Positions 22,193 through 32,135 of a DNA stretch of 64,000 bases are shown piece by piece. The DNA comes from Macrostomum hystrix. Taxonomy: Eukaryota > Platyhelminthes > Macrostomidae. The notes below the pieces were generated by a model that made no database searches, was not told where the DNA came from, and worked only from the letters and a program-made list of their open reading frames with translations. A program made the position numbers and the translations under genes. Location of the stretch: NCBI GenBank assembly GCA_950097015.1, contig CATNEN010000012.1, positions 2,039,501 to 2,103,500 on the forward strand, given 5' to 3'. The number at the start of each line of letters is the position of its first letter. Positions within the stretch are counted from its first letter, which is position 1.

Positions 22193-25100
22193 AATCCGGC
22201 CAGAGTTCTTCGTCTGACTCGCCGAAAAAGAAGATGACTGGATCAGCAGCGGCCGAAAATTTGCCAGCGGATCAGAAACGCCCGACTAGCGCAAGGGCTG
22301 CGTCGCGTAAATCGCCAAAATCGTCGGAAAAACAATTGACCCTTGCTGCAATTAGTGACGGTGCGACCAAAAACCTCAGTGAAGATACAGCAACGCCCAA
22401 TGAAAAATGCTCAGAGTTAGTCGACCAGGTGGACACCAAACTCGCTGGAAACAAAGACTCAAAATCAGCCGATCATGTGAACACCGAACTGGCCGGAAAC
22501 AAAGACTCAAAATCAATCGATCAGGTGGAATCTGAACTTTCCGAAAACAAAGACTCAAAGTTAGTCAACCAGGTAGACACCGAACTGGCCGGAAACAAAG
22601 ACTCAAAACCTGCCGATCATGTGGAATTTGAACTTACCGGAAACAAAGAATCAAAGTCAGCCGATCATGTGAAATCTGAACTTTCCGGAAAGAAAGACTC
22701 CAAGTCAGTCGATCATGTGGAATCTGAACTATCCGCAAACAAAGACTCAAAGTTAGTCGACCAGGTGGAGACCAAGCTGGCCGAAAAAAAAGATTTAAAA
22801 TCGACTGACCGTGAAGACACACAACAGCGAGAATTAAAAAACCAAAAGAAGAAGAATGAGGAGTTGTGTATAGATAATTCCTCAAAGAATATAGTTAAAG
22901 AAACAGACTCGAAGTTAGCTAGTCAATCCAATTCTGATTCGGTGAATCAAAAATTAGACAACGAAGCAGACGAGAAAGACAGGAAGGCAACGGAGAGGAA
23001 AGCATTGCCTTCACTTGACGACAAGGGCACACCAACGGACAAGAATTTACCTGCCAAAAAAATGTCTGAATCTGCAGGAGCGCAGATTTCAAAGCAGGAA
23101 GCTGAAAAAGTTAAAAATTCGGAATCGATGGCAGAGCCGTCAAGTGTTACGGTGAAAATAAAACCAAGCAATGGGAACAAAACTCAGCCCAGTGATTCAG
23201 CACCTGAGGCCACAGCAGTAGCTGCTCAAACTGCAGTTAAATCGCTGGCAAAACAGAACTCGAAACCTCCGAGTCATCCGATTTCAAAAACTGCTAAGCC
23301 CGAGAAGCCGGTAGCAGCAGCACCAGCGGTCAAAGCAGCAGCACCGGTGGCCGTTCAGGAACCTGCAGCGTCCTCCGTTCCGCAGCCCGAGCAGTCCGCC
23401 ACTTTTGACTCCGGCCCGGCTCTGGAGCGAACCACCGACCACATGGGCGACCTGGGCCAGGCCCTGTTCATTGCCAGACTGGCCTGGCTGAAGTCGCAGC
23501 CGACTTACTCGGCAGTCACTTCAGCGGCGGCCGCGGCCGCATCCGCCCCGAGTCCCAAGCGTCGGCCCAGACGGCATCACCAAAATGCGTCGGCGACTGA
23601 AACTACGCCGGAGGCGGCGTCGGCGGCGCAGGCGCGTCTCCTGGCCAGCTCAGTTGACCAGGACGGTGCCGCCAATGTCGCTCAACCTGGCGAAGCTGCC
23701 GCTCTCAGCTTGGCATCGCCACCGACGCCCCTTCCAGCCGGGGTTGTCGCCGACTATCTCGGCCGCTGCGTCGCTTTGCGGGCTCTTAGACTGTCCGGCT
23801 GCGGCTTGGCCCAGTTGCCGGAGCTGTCGGCGAGCTGCCCGCAGTTGCAGCTGCTCGATGTGTCGGTGAGTTCAGACGGAGGCCAGTTATAATCTTGTTA
23901 GGGATGAAAGATTTATAGATCCTCATCATGCATTGTTAGTGGGTGAGTGGCAGAGCAGTTTACGCGTTTGCCTCTCGCACCAAGGTCCATGAGTTCGATT
24001 CCGCGGCGAGGCCATATTTAATTTGGGGCGCAGCCACGGAGAGAAGGCTTGGTGGCTTGTCGTGCAATTTACGCCCTTGAGACACAATGAGAGTGTACAC
24101 TGCCCCGACGATGAGAAAGTCAGGGCAGATGTACACACCTGTGTGAGCGTGTACCTGCGTACGGTATCTGTGTGCGTGTGTGCTCAGAATTGCCTCCTCG
24201 CTGGCTGCGGGTCTAGTGTCAGCAAATGGTGCGCCGTTGTCCGCAGCCCTCCTGAGTCATTAATTTTATCATGAATTGTTTAATACTGCGCATTTCGATC
24301 CGCAGAGCAACTCCCTACCGCATGTTGACGTATCCGGCCTGGATCAGCTGTACTATTTGGACGCCTCGCGCAACCGACTCACAGCTGTGCTCGGCCTGGA
24401 TACTGCCAAACGGCTGGCGCACCTGGATGTCAGCGAGAATCGCTTGACTCGACTCGGTGAGAAATCAGTCTGAGAGATTTCACTTATGAGATTTCACTCC
24501 GCAATCGAGTAGATTTAGAAAATTCTCCAAATTTCCAAAAATATTTATTAACGTAAAAAGCGAGACACTTGACATGTCCATGCAGGTTTTATTATGAACT
24601 TCTAGTCGAGCTAAGCTGAATAAAATCCCAAAAACAAACTATGGGATTACTAGAACTTCATTAGTACTTTAAATTTAACTAGTACTCTAAAAGTACATTT
24701 ATTATCGAATTAAAGTACACGCTCTCCCTAACTAAAACTAATGTAGCGAATCGGACAATGCAATCTCCTTGCGCAGAGTTCGGAGTCCTCCTGCCTCGCC
24801 TGCTGCGCCTGAACGCCAGCCGCAACCAGCTGACCGAGGCTTCGTCCTCGGCCATCCAGCTGCTGCCCTCCGCCGTCTGGCTGGATCTCAGCGGCAATCA
24901 CATTGGCGCGTTCGACTCGGCCGGCGGCATGCCCTGCCTAGCCGACTTGGATTTGAGCGGAAACGACCTTTCAATGGTGAGATTCCTGTTGTTTATAGCA
25001 TTTAAGCTAAGCTGGTCAAAGTAGACTTTCACATTGATCGCGAGTTGTTCTTTTCTATTTCTACTTGCGGTCCTCTGTTTGTAAGTGCAACAACCTCCTT

Positions 25101-28100
25101 CGTCTGCTTAGTTCCCAAACCTGAGCAACAGTCCGCTGCTAGTGCGCCTGAACCTAGCTGAAAACTCTCTGAAGACTTATCCCGCGACACCTGGCAGCAG
25201 CGGGCCGCCTCTTTGGCTGCCCTGCCTCAGAGACTGCAGCCTGGCAGCCAATCAGCTGGGAGCGGCCGGCTCTCCGGGCTCCCTGGCCGGACTTCTCGCC
25301 CGCTGTCCGCTGCTCCGCCGATTGGACCTGTCGGCTAACTGCCTGTCAGTCGACGACTGCCTCTCGGCGGTGACAGAATCGACGTCAGGGTTGTCCAGCG
25401 CAGTCGAGCTGCTTCAGCTGGGCCAGAACCCCGGCGCCGGTTTGGCACTTCATCGCCGACTAGCAGAAGAGCGAAAATCGGATTGTCGACGTCAGTTCGA
25501 CGCCGGGAGTGACAGCGGCGACATCCGGCTCGAAGAGATGACGCTTCCTTTCTCGCAGTTTCTTAGAAAATGCTTGGAATTTTCAACCCAGCTGGCCGAG
25601 AAGGAGGCGAGCTTCGCGCGCCAGTCGTCCAACCCGCCGCTGACTCTACTTCGCCGATGTCGACGTTTCTATGGCGACTGTTTCACCGCGGCTAAACGAC
25701 ACCGCTGCTACCAAGAGTATGAGCACTATCTGGATGTCAGACAAACAGATCTCCTCAAGTACGATGGTTTAGAGGACAGTCTGGGAGGCGGTGCCGGCGC
25801 TAGTACTCACCCGGCTGTTCTTCAGACTGCGAGGCCAAATTCTACATTAAAATCGGAGTTCAAATCAGCGCCAAGCCAAGAACCTGCAACCAGCCAATCA
25901 GCAGACGAACGAGCCGCAGCAGCCGCAGTGAAAATTCAAGCAGCCTATCGCGGCTACGCCTTTCGTAGACGCATGAACGAAAGTTTGAGTCGGTTAGAGT
26001 TGGCCGCGGCGAAAATCCAGGCGAGTGTTTTATTATGCGCTGAAGCTCGATGGGGAGGCAGATCTTCCACTCCTTGTTGTTAAAATTAACAGTTTTTTCT
26101 TCATTCTATAGGCCACGTGGCGGGGTCACCAGGTGCGCCAGTGGATTAGGGCCGCCCTGGCCGCTGTCAAGGACGACGATGAAACTGGCGGCGACAGCGA
26201 GGATCGGGGCATTCTGTCTGATGAAGAGGATATGGACGAGACGGTTATTAATATTGAAGAGGTTTGTAAACTGGGATAAAATGATCGCTTCTAGAGACAG
26301 TGACAAGAAGAAAGTGATGGAGTGGGCACATTGACGGTGGGAAATTAGGTCGTGGGTGTAGCGACGGGTGTAGAGAAGACAGGGTGGTGGATTTAGTGAG
26401 GGACGGAGAGAAAATGAGGTGATGGCTTTAGTGATGGGGGAGAGAAAATAAGGTGGTAGGTTTAGCGAAGGGGAAGAGAAAATGGGGTGGTGGGTTTAGT
26501 GACGGAAAAGAGAAAATGAGGTGGTGGGTTTAGTGACGGGAGAGAAAATGGGGGTGGGTTTAGTGACGGTGGAGAGAAAATGAGGTGGTGGGTTTAGTGA
26601 CGGTGGAGAGAAAATGAGGTGGTTGTAGTGACGGATGAGAAAATGGGGTGGTGGGTTTAGTGACGGTTGGAGAGAAAATGAGGTGGTTATAGTGACGGGA
26701 GAGAAAATGGGGTGGTGGGTTTAGTGACGGTTGGAGAGAAAATGAGATGGTTATAGTGACGGGAGAGAAAATGGGGTGGTGGGTGCGGGTACAGAGTAGG
26801 GTACAGAAAAAGAAGTGGTTCGTGTTGTGACTGGAGAGAGGTGGTCAGTACAGTGACATGGCATAAAGAAATAAGGTGGGTGCAATATCAGAACGTTGCG
26901 AATATTTTTCCTTACAACAAAAATTTTTAGTTGGATGTGGACGCCATGTTTGACAACATTGAATTACCTAACTCACCTCGACTGGATTCCGCAAGGTGTG
27001 TAAAGCTAAGCTAAGATTTTTTCGCTTTTCGTTTATTTAGCTTGACTTAGCCGAAATGCACTTAATTTCCGATCTTTCGTTTTCAGACGCATCAGACAAG
27101 GAGCTCTGCCACCGAAAGACGCCTGGATCAGTTCGCCCACAACTGGCGGCAGGTTCACCCCACTGGGCCGGCTGGATTTGAGTGAGTGTCCCAATTTGTC
27201 TACTTCAAGTAGGCATGTTTAGAAAATTACGCAAATTTTTATTCTTAAACCACTAATTACACCAGAGGGCAGTCTGCAAGTGGTAACGCATCGGTCAGAT
27301 TCGACAGCGGGCGGCGGAGCTGAAATTTCCGAACAGTCGGGTCGGAACGCTAGCCAATCGACGCATAGGTCTAAAAAAATTGATCAAATCAGAGAAGACT
27401 GGTACGTGTTCTTCGTTAGAATTTCCATATTGTTCGTAAAAGAGGCTTCAGTTTTCACACCTCCGACTTCGTTGCTAAAATTCAGGGGCTTTCACGACGA
27501 GCGCAGCGCTCAAGTGATGCTGGAGCGGGCCAAAAAGATGAAGCTGAACTCAGACAAGAGGAAACGGTTGAGCAAAATGGGTAAGTTTAGTTTTGTCTTC
27601 TGCGTGAAGTGGAGATGAAGAATTGTGTCATTTTTGCGTACGATGTTAAAAAAACTCTATTATACTTTTTATTCGATTGACCACGCAGAGAAAATTGAAC
27701 GCGGAATGAAGTTAGGTAAAATTTCTAATCGAATTATTTGCCTATCAACTTCATAGCTTATCAATTACAGCTCACATTTTCGTCTGCACAAGCTCGGTAG
27801 TTTGTAATTTTTCGAGTTCTTATCGTCAAAGTTTTGGGGTTCGCCGGATTAGGGTTGATACTGCAGATTCCAAAACGCTACTCCGAGCTGACCCCACCCC
27901 ATTCCTGGGCCGAAGACACCCACCCCACTCCTCTGCCGCTGACCCCCACCCCATTCCTGCGCCGTGGACACCCACCCCATTCCTGCGCCACAGACACCCA
28001 CCCCACTCCTCTGTCGCTGACCCCCGCCCCATTTCTGCGCGTCAGACAACCACCCCTACCCGGTCAGCCAATCAGTAATTTATGCAAAAAATGGTACCAT

Positions 28101-28994
28101 TCTCGTGCTACCGTTCTGTTTCATTCTTAGCTTTATTTACAGATTGCAGCCTTAACATATACCTTTTTCTGTAATTAAATTCATATGTTTATTTTTAGTT
28201 TATTCTTATCTATTGACGCAATTTCAGCTTTAATTTATGCGCACTTGAAGCTTTACAGTTTGTAACATGTTTGTACGAAGCACCAGTGAACATTCCCGCC
28301 TGATTCTTCCCAGATCCTGAGCAGCGCTATTACCTGTTCAAGAAGCTGGAGGCTAGCGCAAGGCCAGCTTTGGCTGCAACAGATCAGTCCAAAGGCCAGC
28401 ATCATCGAGTTGAGTACTTTAGAGGTACGTGAGATTCCGATTCCTTCAAAATCTCAAATCTTTGAAAACTAGGTCCTGAAAATCCCATTGCAATGGGTTT
28501 AGTTTTGGTATCCTAAAGCCTATCCTATCTAATCATATCTACTGCTAAGCTACAGTGAGATTGTACACTGCTTGACTTACTCGAAGGCTGAAGGTCCTCT
28601 GTCGGTAAATTAAAGAATCGAAAAATCCCTAGATAGGTGCGATTTAGAGCCTTAAAACTGTCTTCAAACAGTATTCAAACTTAATTTTACGATAAATCCT
28701 CAATCATAATCGCATTTCCCATCAACCCAAAAAATCTGGCTCCACCCAGCCAAGGAGCTGGAGCGTGCCCAGGCGGAGCATTCAAGGCGGCCCGAGTCCG
28801 GCCCGAGAGACGAGCGAACCTACGAATGGATTTTCAACACGCCCGTCACGGAGACAGCTGGCGGCGCCCCAGACACCTCTTCCAGCAAGCGTCCGAGATC
28901 GCACGAGCTTTCTGTAGCTGGTCGGCAGCAGCAGCAGCAGCAGCAGCAGCATTTCCTGCCGCAGATTAGCAGCGGTCGATCAAATTCTTTGGTT
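16982..28994 (+). CDS. LRRIQ1: LRRIQ1 orthologue: leucine-rich repeats and IQ motifs
   Basis: LRRIQ1 is a poorly characterised protein whose IQ motifs should bind calmodulin. Coding exons: 16982-17122, 17873-18265, 18430-18576, 21252-21464, 21826-23865, 24306-24456, 24777-24976, 25112-26020, 26112-26261, 26931-26995, 27087-27181, 27266-27401, 27486-27580, 27689-27715, 28314-28424 and 28750-28994; phases agree at every join. The sum is about 1706 aa (human 1722). Landmarks: acidic N terminus; IQ1 near residue 261 (AIQRRFRGYRIRNRI); Gln tract; Lys/Ser-rich repeat; RLAWLKSQP near 849; LRRs about 945-1200; IQ2 (KIQAAYRGYAFRRR); IQ3 (KIQATWRGHQVRQW); WGFHDERSAQVMLERAKKMK; TYEWIFNTPV; FLPQI. An in-frame TAA three codons upstream fixes the start. 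The end is open: GTAAGT at 28995 implies one more exon, but read-through would stop at 29030. Confidence 0.9.
17481..17816 (-). mobile_element. tRNA-derived SINE (copy 2) in LRRIQ1 intron 1
   Basis: Read on the minus strand, the element has a partly deleted tRNA-like head (GGTGGCGATC-like), the B-box-bearing GAGCTCGATTCCGCGGCGAG, and the common body GCGCAGCC-type sequence (here CTCAGCCGCGGAGAG). It continues with TACGCCCTTGAGGGCCAAC, CTGTGCGTGTGTGCTCAGGAG-type sequence and the 3' end CAGCCCTCCTGCAAATATTA. It lies antisense to LRRIQ1 inside intron 1 (17123-17872), ending 57 bp before the acceptor. Confidence 0.88.
18614..21193. repeat. 49-bp minisatellite in LRRIQ1 intron 3, about 52 copies
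   Basis: The unit begins GCTAGGCTACTCAGAAGGAC and ends AGTAGAGGTTGGGGTT. The period is exactly 49 bp, with C/T alternation in CTGCTTATC/CTGTTTATC and rare GGTTTGGG units. The array starts 37 bp after the donor at 18577 and stops 58 bp before the acceptor at 21251, filling almost all of the 2675-bp intron. Confidence 0.97.
21555..21797. repeat. 20-bp minisatellite in LRRIQ1 intron 4, about 12 copies
   Basis: The unit is GGGTCACTGACAGGATTGTT, with AGGTCTCTGACAGGATGGCC-type variants that partly alternate as a 40-bp dimer. The array occupies the centre of the 361-bp intron between exons 21252-21464 and 21826-23865. Confidence 0.93.
21826..23865 (+). CDS. LRRIQ1: LRRIQ1 exon 5: low-complexity linker and first LRRs
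   Basis: This 680-codon exon is the largest of the gene. It starts VIRLEKERERQKALEHHRRR (charged helix) and passes through a Ser-rich region and a CAG-encoded Gln tract at about 22155-22196. It then carries about eight 16-residue repeats (22420-22790) of the form VDQVDTELAGNKDSKS. An Ala/Pro-rich stretch and the family motif RLAWLKSQP follow, and the exon ends in the first LRRs (LRALRLSGCGLAQLPEL, LQLLDVS). It ends at TCG|GTGAGT. The repeat block is coding and varies in copy-like fashion, so its length may differ between alleles. Confidence 0.88.
22420..22790 (+). repeat. Coding minisatellite, 16-residue (48-bp) units in LRRIQ1
   Basis: About eight imperfect units share the pattern (S/L)VDQVxxELxxNKDSK. 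The DNA copies differ at many positions but keep the frame, and the sequence is Lys/Asp/Ser-rich. It lies in the disordered linker before the LRR block. Confidence 0.85.
23939..24272 (+). mobile_element. tRNA-derived SINE (copy 3) in LRRIQ1 intron 5
   Basis: A near complete sense copy. The head GAGTGGCAGAGCAGTTTACG has an A-box-like sequence, and GAGTTCGATTCCGCGGCGAG has a B-box at about 23990, roughly 47 nt downstream as in tRNA genes. The body follows (GGGGCGCAGCCACGGAGAG, TTTACGCCCTTGAG, GACGATGAGAAAGTCAGGGC). The copy ends CCGCAGCCCTCCTGAGTCAT with a T/A-rich tail, just before the acceptor at 24305. Confidence 0.92.
25112..26020 (+). CDS. LRRIQ1: LRRIQ1 exon 8: last LRRs, linker and IQ2
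   Basis: The exon opens FPNLSNSPLLVRLNLAENSL, completing the LRR series, and continues with LRRLDLSANCLS. It then covers the region that in the family follows the LRRs (SQFLRKCLEFSTQL) and ends in IQ2 and the first three residues of IQ3 (KIQ). The next residues, ATWRGHQVR, lie in the exon at 26112. This exon is followed not by GT but by GCGAGT, so the intron is inferred to be of the GC-AG class. Confidence 0.85.
26360..26790. repeat. Imperfect ~35-bp minisatellite in LRRIQ1 intron 9
   Basis: About a dozen units contain GAGAAAATGAGGTGGTGGGT then TTAGTGACGG. Unit lengths vary between roughly 28 and 37 bp. The array is purine-rich on the plus strand and occupies most of the 669-bp intron between 26261 and 26931. 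Confidence 0.88.
27689..27715 (+). CDS. LRRIQ1: LRRIQ1 27-nt microexon
   Basis: CCACGCAG precedes and GTAAAA follows this 27-nt segment. It bridges the phase-1 exon ending at 27580 and the phase-1 exon starting at 28314 without a frame change, encoding EKIERGMKL. Because it is a multiple of three, skipping it would also keep the frame, so it could be absent or alternative. Confidence 0.55.
27889..28059. repeat. 26-bp C-rich tandem repeat in LRRIQ1 intron 14
   Basis: About six units of the form GACACCCACCCCACTCCTCT plus a 6-base end. Two unit types (CACTCCTCTG and CATTCCTGCG) alternate. It lies in the intron between the microexon (27715) and the exon at 28314. Confidence 0.88.
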
Positions 28995-29117
28995 GTAAGT
29001 TTAAAAAAGAACTCGTATAAAAGTTCTTAAAAAATTAGCAACATTTTTATATCGAAATTTACTGATGGTCTTTTATACACTTCAAGGCGAGCTAGTTGGC
29101 TAAAACTTAAGTTAGCC

Positions 29118-29690
29118 AATAGGAAGATTATATGGATTGCTAGACTAGCCAGTAGGAAGATTATATGGATTGCTAGACTAGCCAATAGGAAGATTATATG
29201 GATTGCTAGACTAGCCAATAGGAAGATTATATGGATTGCTAGACTAGCCAATAGGAAGATTATATGGATTGCTAGACTAGCCAATAGGAAGATTATATGG
29301 ATTGCTAGACTAGCCGATAGGAAGATTATATGGATTGCTAGACTAGCCAATAGGAAGATTATATGGATTGCTAGACTAGCCAGTAGGAAGATTATATGGA
29401 TTGCTAGACTAGCCAATAGGAAGATTATATGGATTGCTAGACTAGCCAATAGGAAGATTATATGGATTGCTAGACTAGCCAATAGGAAGATTATATGGAT
29501 TGCTAGACTAGCCAATAGGAAGATTATATGGATTGCTAGACTAGCCAATAGGAAGATTATATGGATTGCTAGACTAGCCAATAGGAAGATTATATGGATT
29601 GCTAGACTAGCCATAGGAAAGTGGTTTACATGGATTGCTAGTCTAGCCAATGGAAAGCAATTTAAATGGATTGCTAGTCTAGCCAATTGA
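29118..29690. repeat. 33-bp minisatellite after the last LRRIQ1 exon
   Basis: About 17 units contain AAGATTATATGGATTGCTAG then ACTAGCCAATAGG. GCTAGACTAGC inside each unit is an 11-base palindrome. The right-most units are diverged (TTTACATGGATTGCTAGTCT). A false open frame of 219 codons crosses it on the minus strand. Confidence 0.94.
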
Positions 29691-30399
29691 AAAAAAATTA
29701 TGGATTGCTAGACTAGCTATTAAGAAAATAGTTTTCAACTTCAGATACTTTACTGCTAATTTTGTTCCTCACTAGTTTTATTTATTCTTACATTTGCCGT
29801 TTACTAACAATGACGATCGATGGAAATTTCTCTGAGAAAAAAGCCTGCACTAATAATTTGCATCCTTGGCTCGTACTCGTACATATTTACTTATTAGTAG
29901 AGTGTTAGAGATACATGGCATATTTTAGGTTTTTTCGTGCTACACTTTTATGACTGTCAGAAGAAAAACTGCGGAATGCCTTCAGCTGTTGGAACAGTCG
30001 GGTTCTCGCTAATATCAATAATTTGTGTTCTTTGTTTGTTTACTTTAAATTATGGAGTTTGCAATTCCGTCCAAAGTATGCCTTGCTTTCAACAAATTAG
30101 GGGACACCTGTTGAGTCTGGGTGCTTTCGCTCAAGCCATTTCGTTGTCTTGTTTGCTACTGCGAAGATAAAAGTTTTTATCTTCGCGTGGGTTAAACCTT
30201 ACTCTGTTTAGCGAACGGTATCTAAAACCCAAACTTTAGATAGTGTTTTAGCTACTTTTTTAAAAATAATGTTCACCTTAAGTATTACATTTGCAACTTC
30301 GAGTCGTACATGGAGTTTAAAATAGCTATCATCTTAATTTGAGATGTAAAAATTCATATTTTTTTAAGAACTTTAATTATCGCTTAGATTAGGGATCTT

Positions 30400-31112
30400 A
30401 AGTTTAGGGACCATAAAGTTTAGGGATCATGAAGTTTAGCGATCGGACGTTTAGCGCCCATGAAGTTTTGGGATCATGAAGTTTAATAATGATAATAATT
30501 GCAGGAGGGCTGCGGGCAGTGGCACATCATTTGGTGACACTAGACCTGCAGCCAGCGAGGAGGCAATTCTGCCCATTTCGCTGACTCCTGAGCACACACG
30601 CACACAGATACTGTACGCAGGCATACGCTCACACAGGTGTGTACATCTGCCCTGACTTTCTCATCGTCAGGCAGTGTACACTTCACTGTGCCTTGGAGGT
30701 TGGCCCTCAAGGGCGTAAATTGCACGACAAGCCCCCCAGCCTTCTCTCCGCGGCTGCGCCCCAAATAAATGTGGCCTCGCCGTGGAATCGAACTTAGGCA
30801 CCGTGGTGCGAGAGGCAAACGCGATAACCGCTCTGCCACCGACCCCCCGATCATCAAGTTTAGGGATCATCAAGTTTAGGGATCATCAAGTTTATGGATC
30901 ATCAAGTTTAGGGATCATCAAGTTTAGGGATCAAGAAGTTTAGGGATCATCAAGTTTAAGGATCAAGAAGTTTAGGGATCATCAAGTTTAGGGATCATCA
31001 AGTTTAGGGATCATCAAGTTTAGGGATCATCAAGTTTAGGGATCATCAAGTTTAGGGATCATCAAGTTTAAGGATCATCAAGTTTAGGGATCATCAAGTT
31101 TACGATCATGAA
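30400..31112. repeat. 17-bp minisatellite split by a SINE
   Basis: The unit is GATCATCAAGTTTAGGG. About five diverged units (GATCATGAAGTTTAGCG type) lie at 30400-30484, and about 15 cleaner units at 30849-31112. The SINE at 30485-30848 sits between them. Confidence 0.92.
30485..30848 (-). mobile_element. tRNA-derived SINE (copy 4), the most complete copy
   Basis: Read on the minus strand it starts GGGGGGTCGGTGGCAGAGCG (A-box region) and passes AAGTTCGATTCCACGGCGAG (B-box region). The shared body follows, ending CCCGCAGCCCTCCTGCAATT and a tail built from TTATTATCATTATT. Its length is about 364 bp. GATCATGAAGTTTA on one side and GATCATCAAGTTTA on the other could be a target-site duplication, but they are also repeat units of the host array, so this is ambiguous. 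Confidence 0.93.
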
Positions 31113-31429
31113 CTTCGCATATGGGTATCGGTTTTGAGTTATGATGATAATAACATGATCAAAGCACAGTTAAGTCGAACCCATTCATGTAAAAGCTATA
31201 GATTATTTTCCTCCAACGAAAATTTGTTTGCAGCTTTTTGCTTCAATGGATTTTTGGTTCGGTAGCATCGGTAGTGAATGCAAATAGAGAATGCTCTTTA
31301 CATCTCATTTTTAACCCCTGAGCACCTACTCATCTTCTAACACCGTAACACATAACTCATAAAATCCTTAACACATTAATCTCCGAACCTCTAGCCTCTC
31401 CCCTCTCACCCCTAACATGTTAACACTAG

Positions 31430-31760
31430 CCCTGACCCCTAACCTCTTACCCTTAACCGCTAACCATTAACCCCTGACCCTAACCACTAACCCCTGACCC
31501 TAACCACTAACCCCTGACCCTAACCACTAACCCCTGACCCTAACCACTAACCCCTGACCCTAACCACTAACCACTAACCCCTGACCCTAACCACTAACCC
31601 CTGACCCTAACCACTAACCCCTGACCCTAACCACTAACCCCTGACCCCTAACCCCCTAACCTGACCCATCACTAACCTGACCCACCCTGACCCTAGGGAC
31701 ACCTAACCTCTAACCCCTAACCCTAACCCCTGACCCATAACCTCTTACCCCTAGTGAGAG
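31430..31760. repeat. Telomere-like 20-bp repeat, C-rich on the plus strand
   Basis: The unit is CCCTAACCACTAACCCCTGA, repeated about nine times between 31490 and 31650 and flanked by diverged CCCTAAC/ACCTCTAAC sequence. It contains the C-strand telomere hexamer CCCTAA once per unit, but is not a pure telomere array. Confidence 0.88.
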
Positions 31761-32076
31761 TTCAATGCGAGCACAGAACTGCTAAAAGTTTTCTATTTAG
31801 CGCAATTTTTATGAAAAATGGAGTCCTCTAAACTGCAAGAGTTTCATAGTTCAAGCTGCTTGATATTACCTCACAATCAACACAATTAAATCCTTCCAAG
31901 CGTTGGGCTTTGCTAATTTGCATAGGTTAGTTTAGCTCGAAGTATATACACCCTGAGCCAAATAATGTGATCGAATGTTACACTGAATAAGCAGGTCTGG
32001 TTTTGTTAGAATGTAACTGAGCTTGCTGTAACTATGTAATACTCATTAGGAAAACTAATATGTTTATGTGCAATGC

Positions 32077-32079
<3 letters not shown>

Positions 32080-32133
<54 letters not shown>

Positions 32134-32135
32134 AT
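32080..32135. repeat. (CTG)n microsatellite, about 18 copies
   Basis: An uninterrupted run of CTG/TGC triplets ends in CTATTGC. It encodes poly-Ala in one frame, but no surrounding gene was recognised. Confidence 0.95.

Noticed and set aside
23937-24005. Functional tRNA gene
   Set aside because: The A- and B-box-like parts are there, but I could not fold a convincing acceptor and anticodon stem, and the sequence continues into the repeated SINE body.
29937-30170. Small hydrophobic open frame as a membrane protein gene
   Set aside because: Only 77 codons, no family recognised, no splice or promoter context; hydrophobic frames are common in AT-rich DNA.
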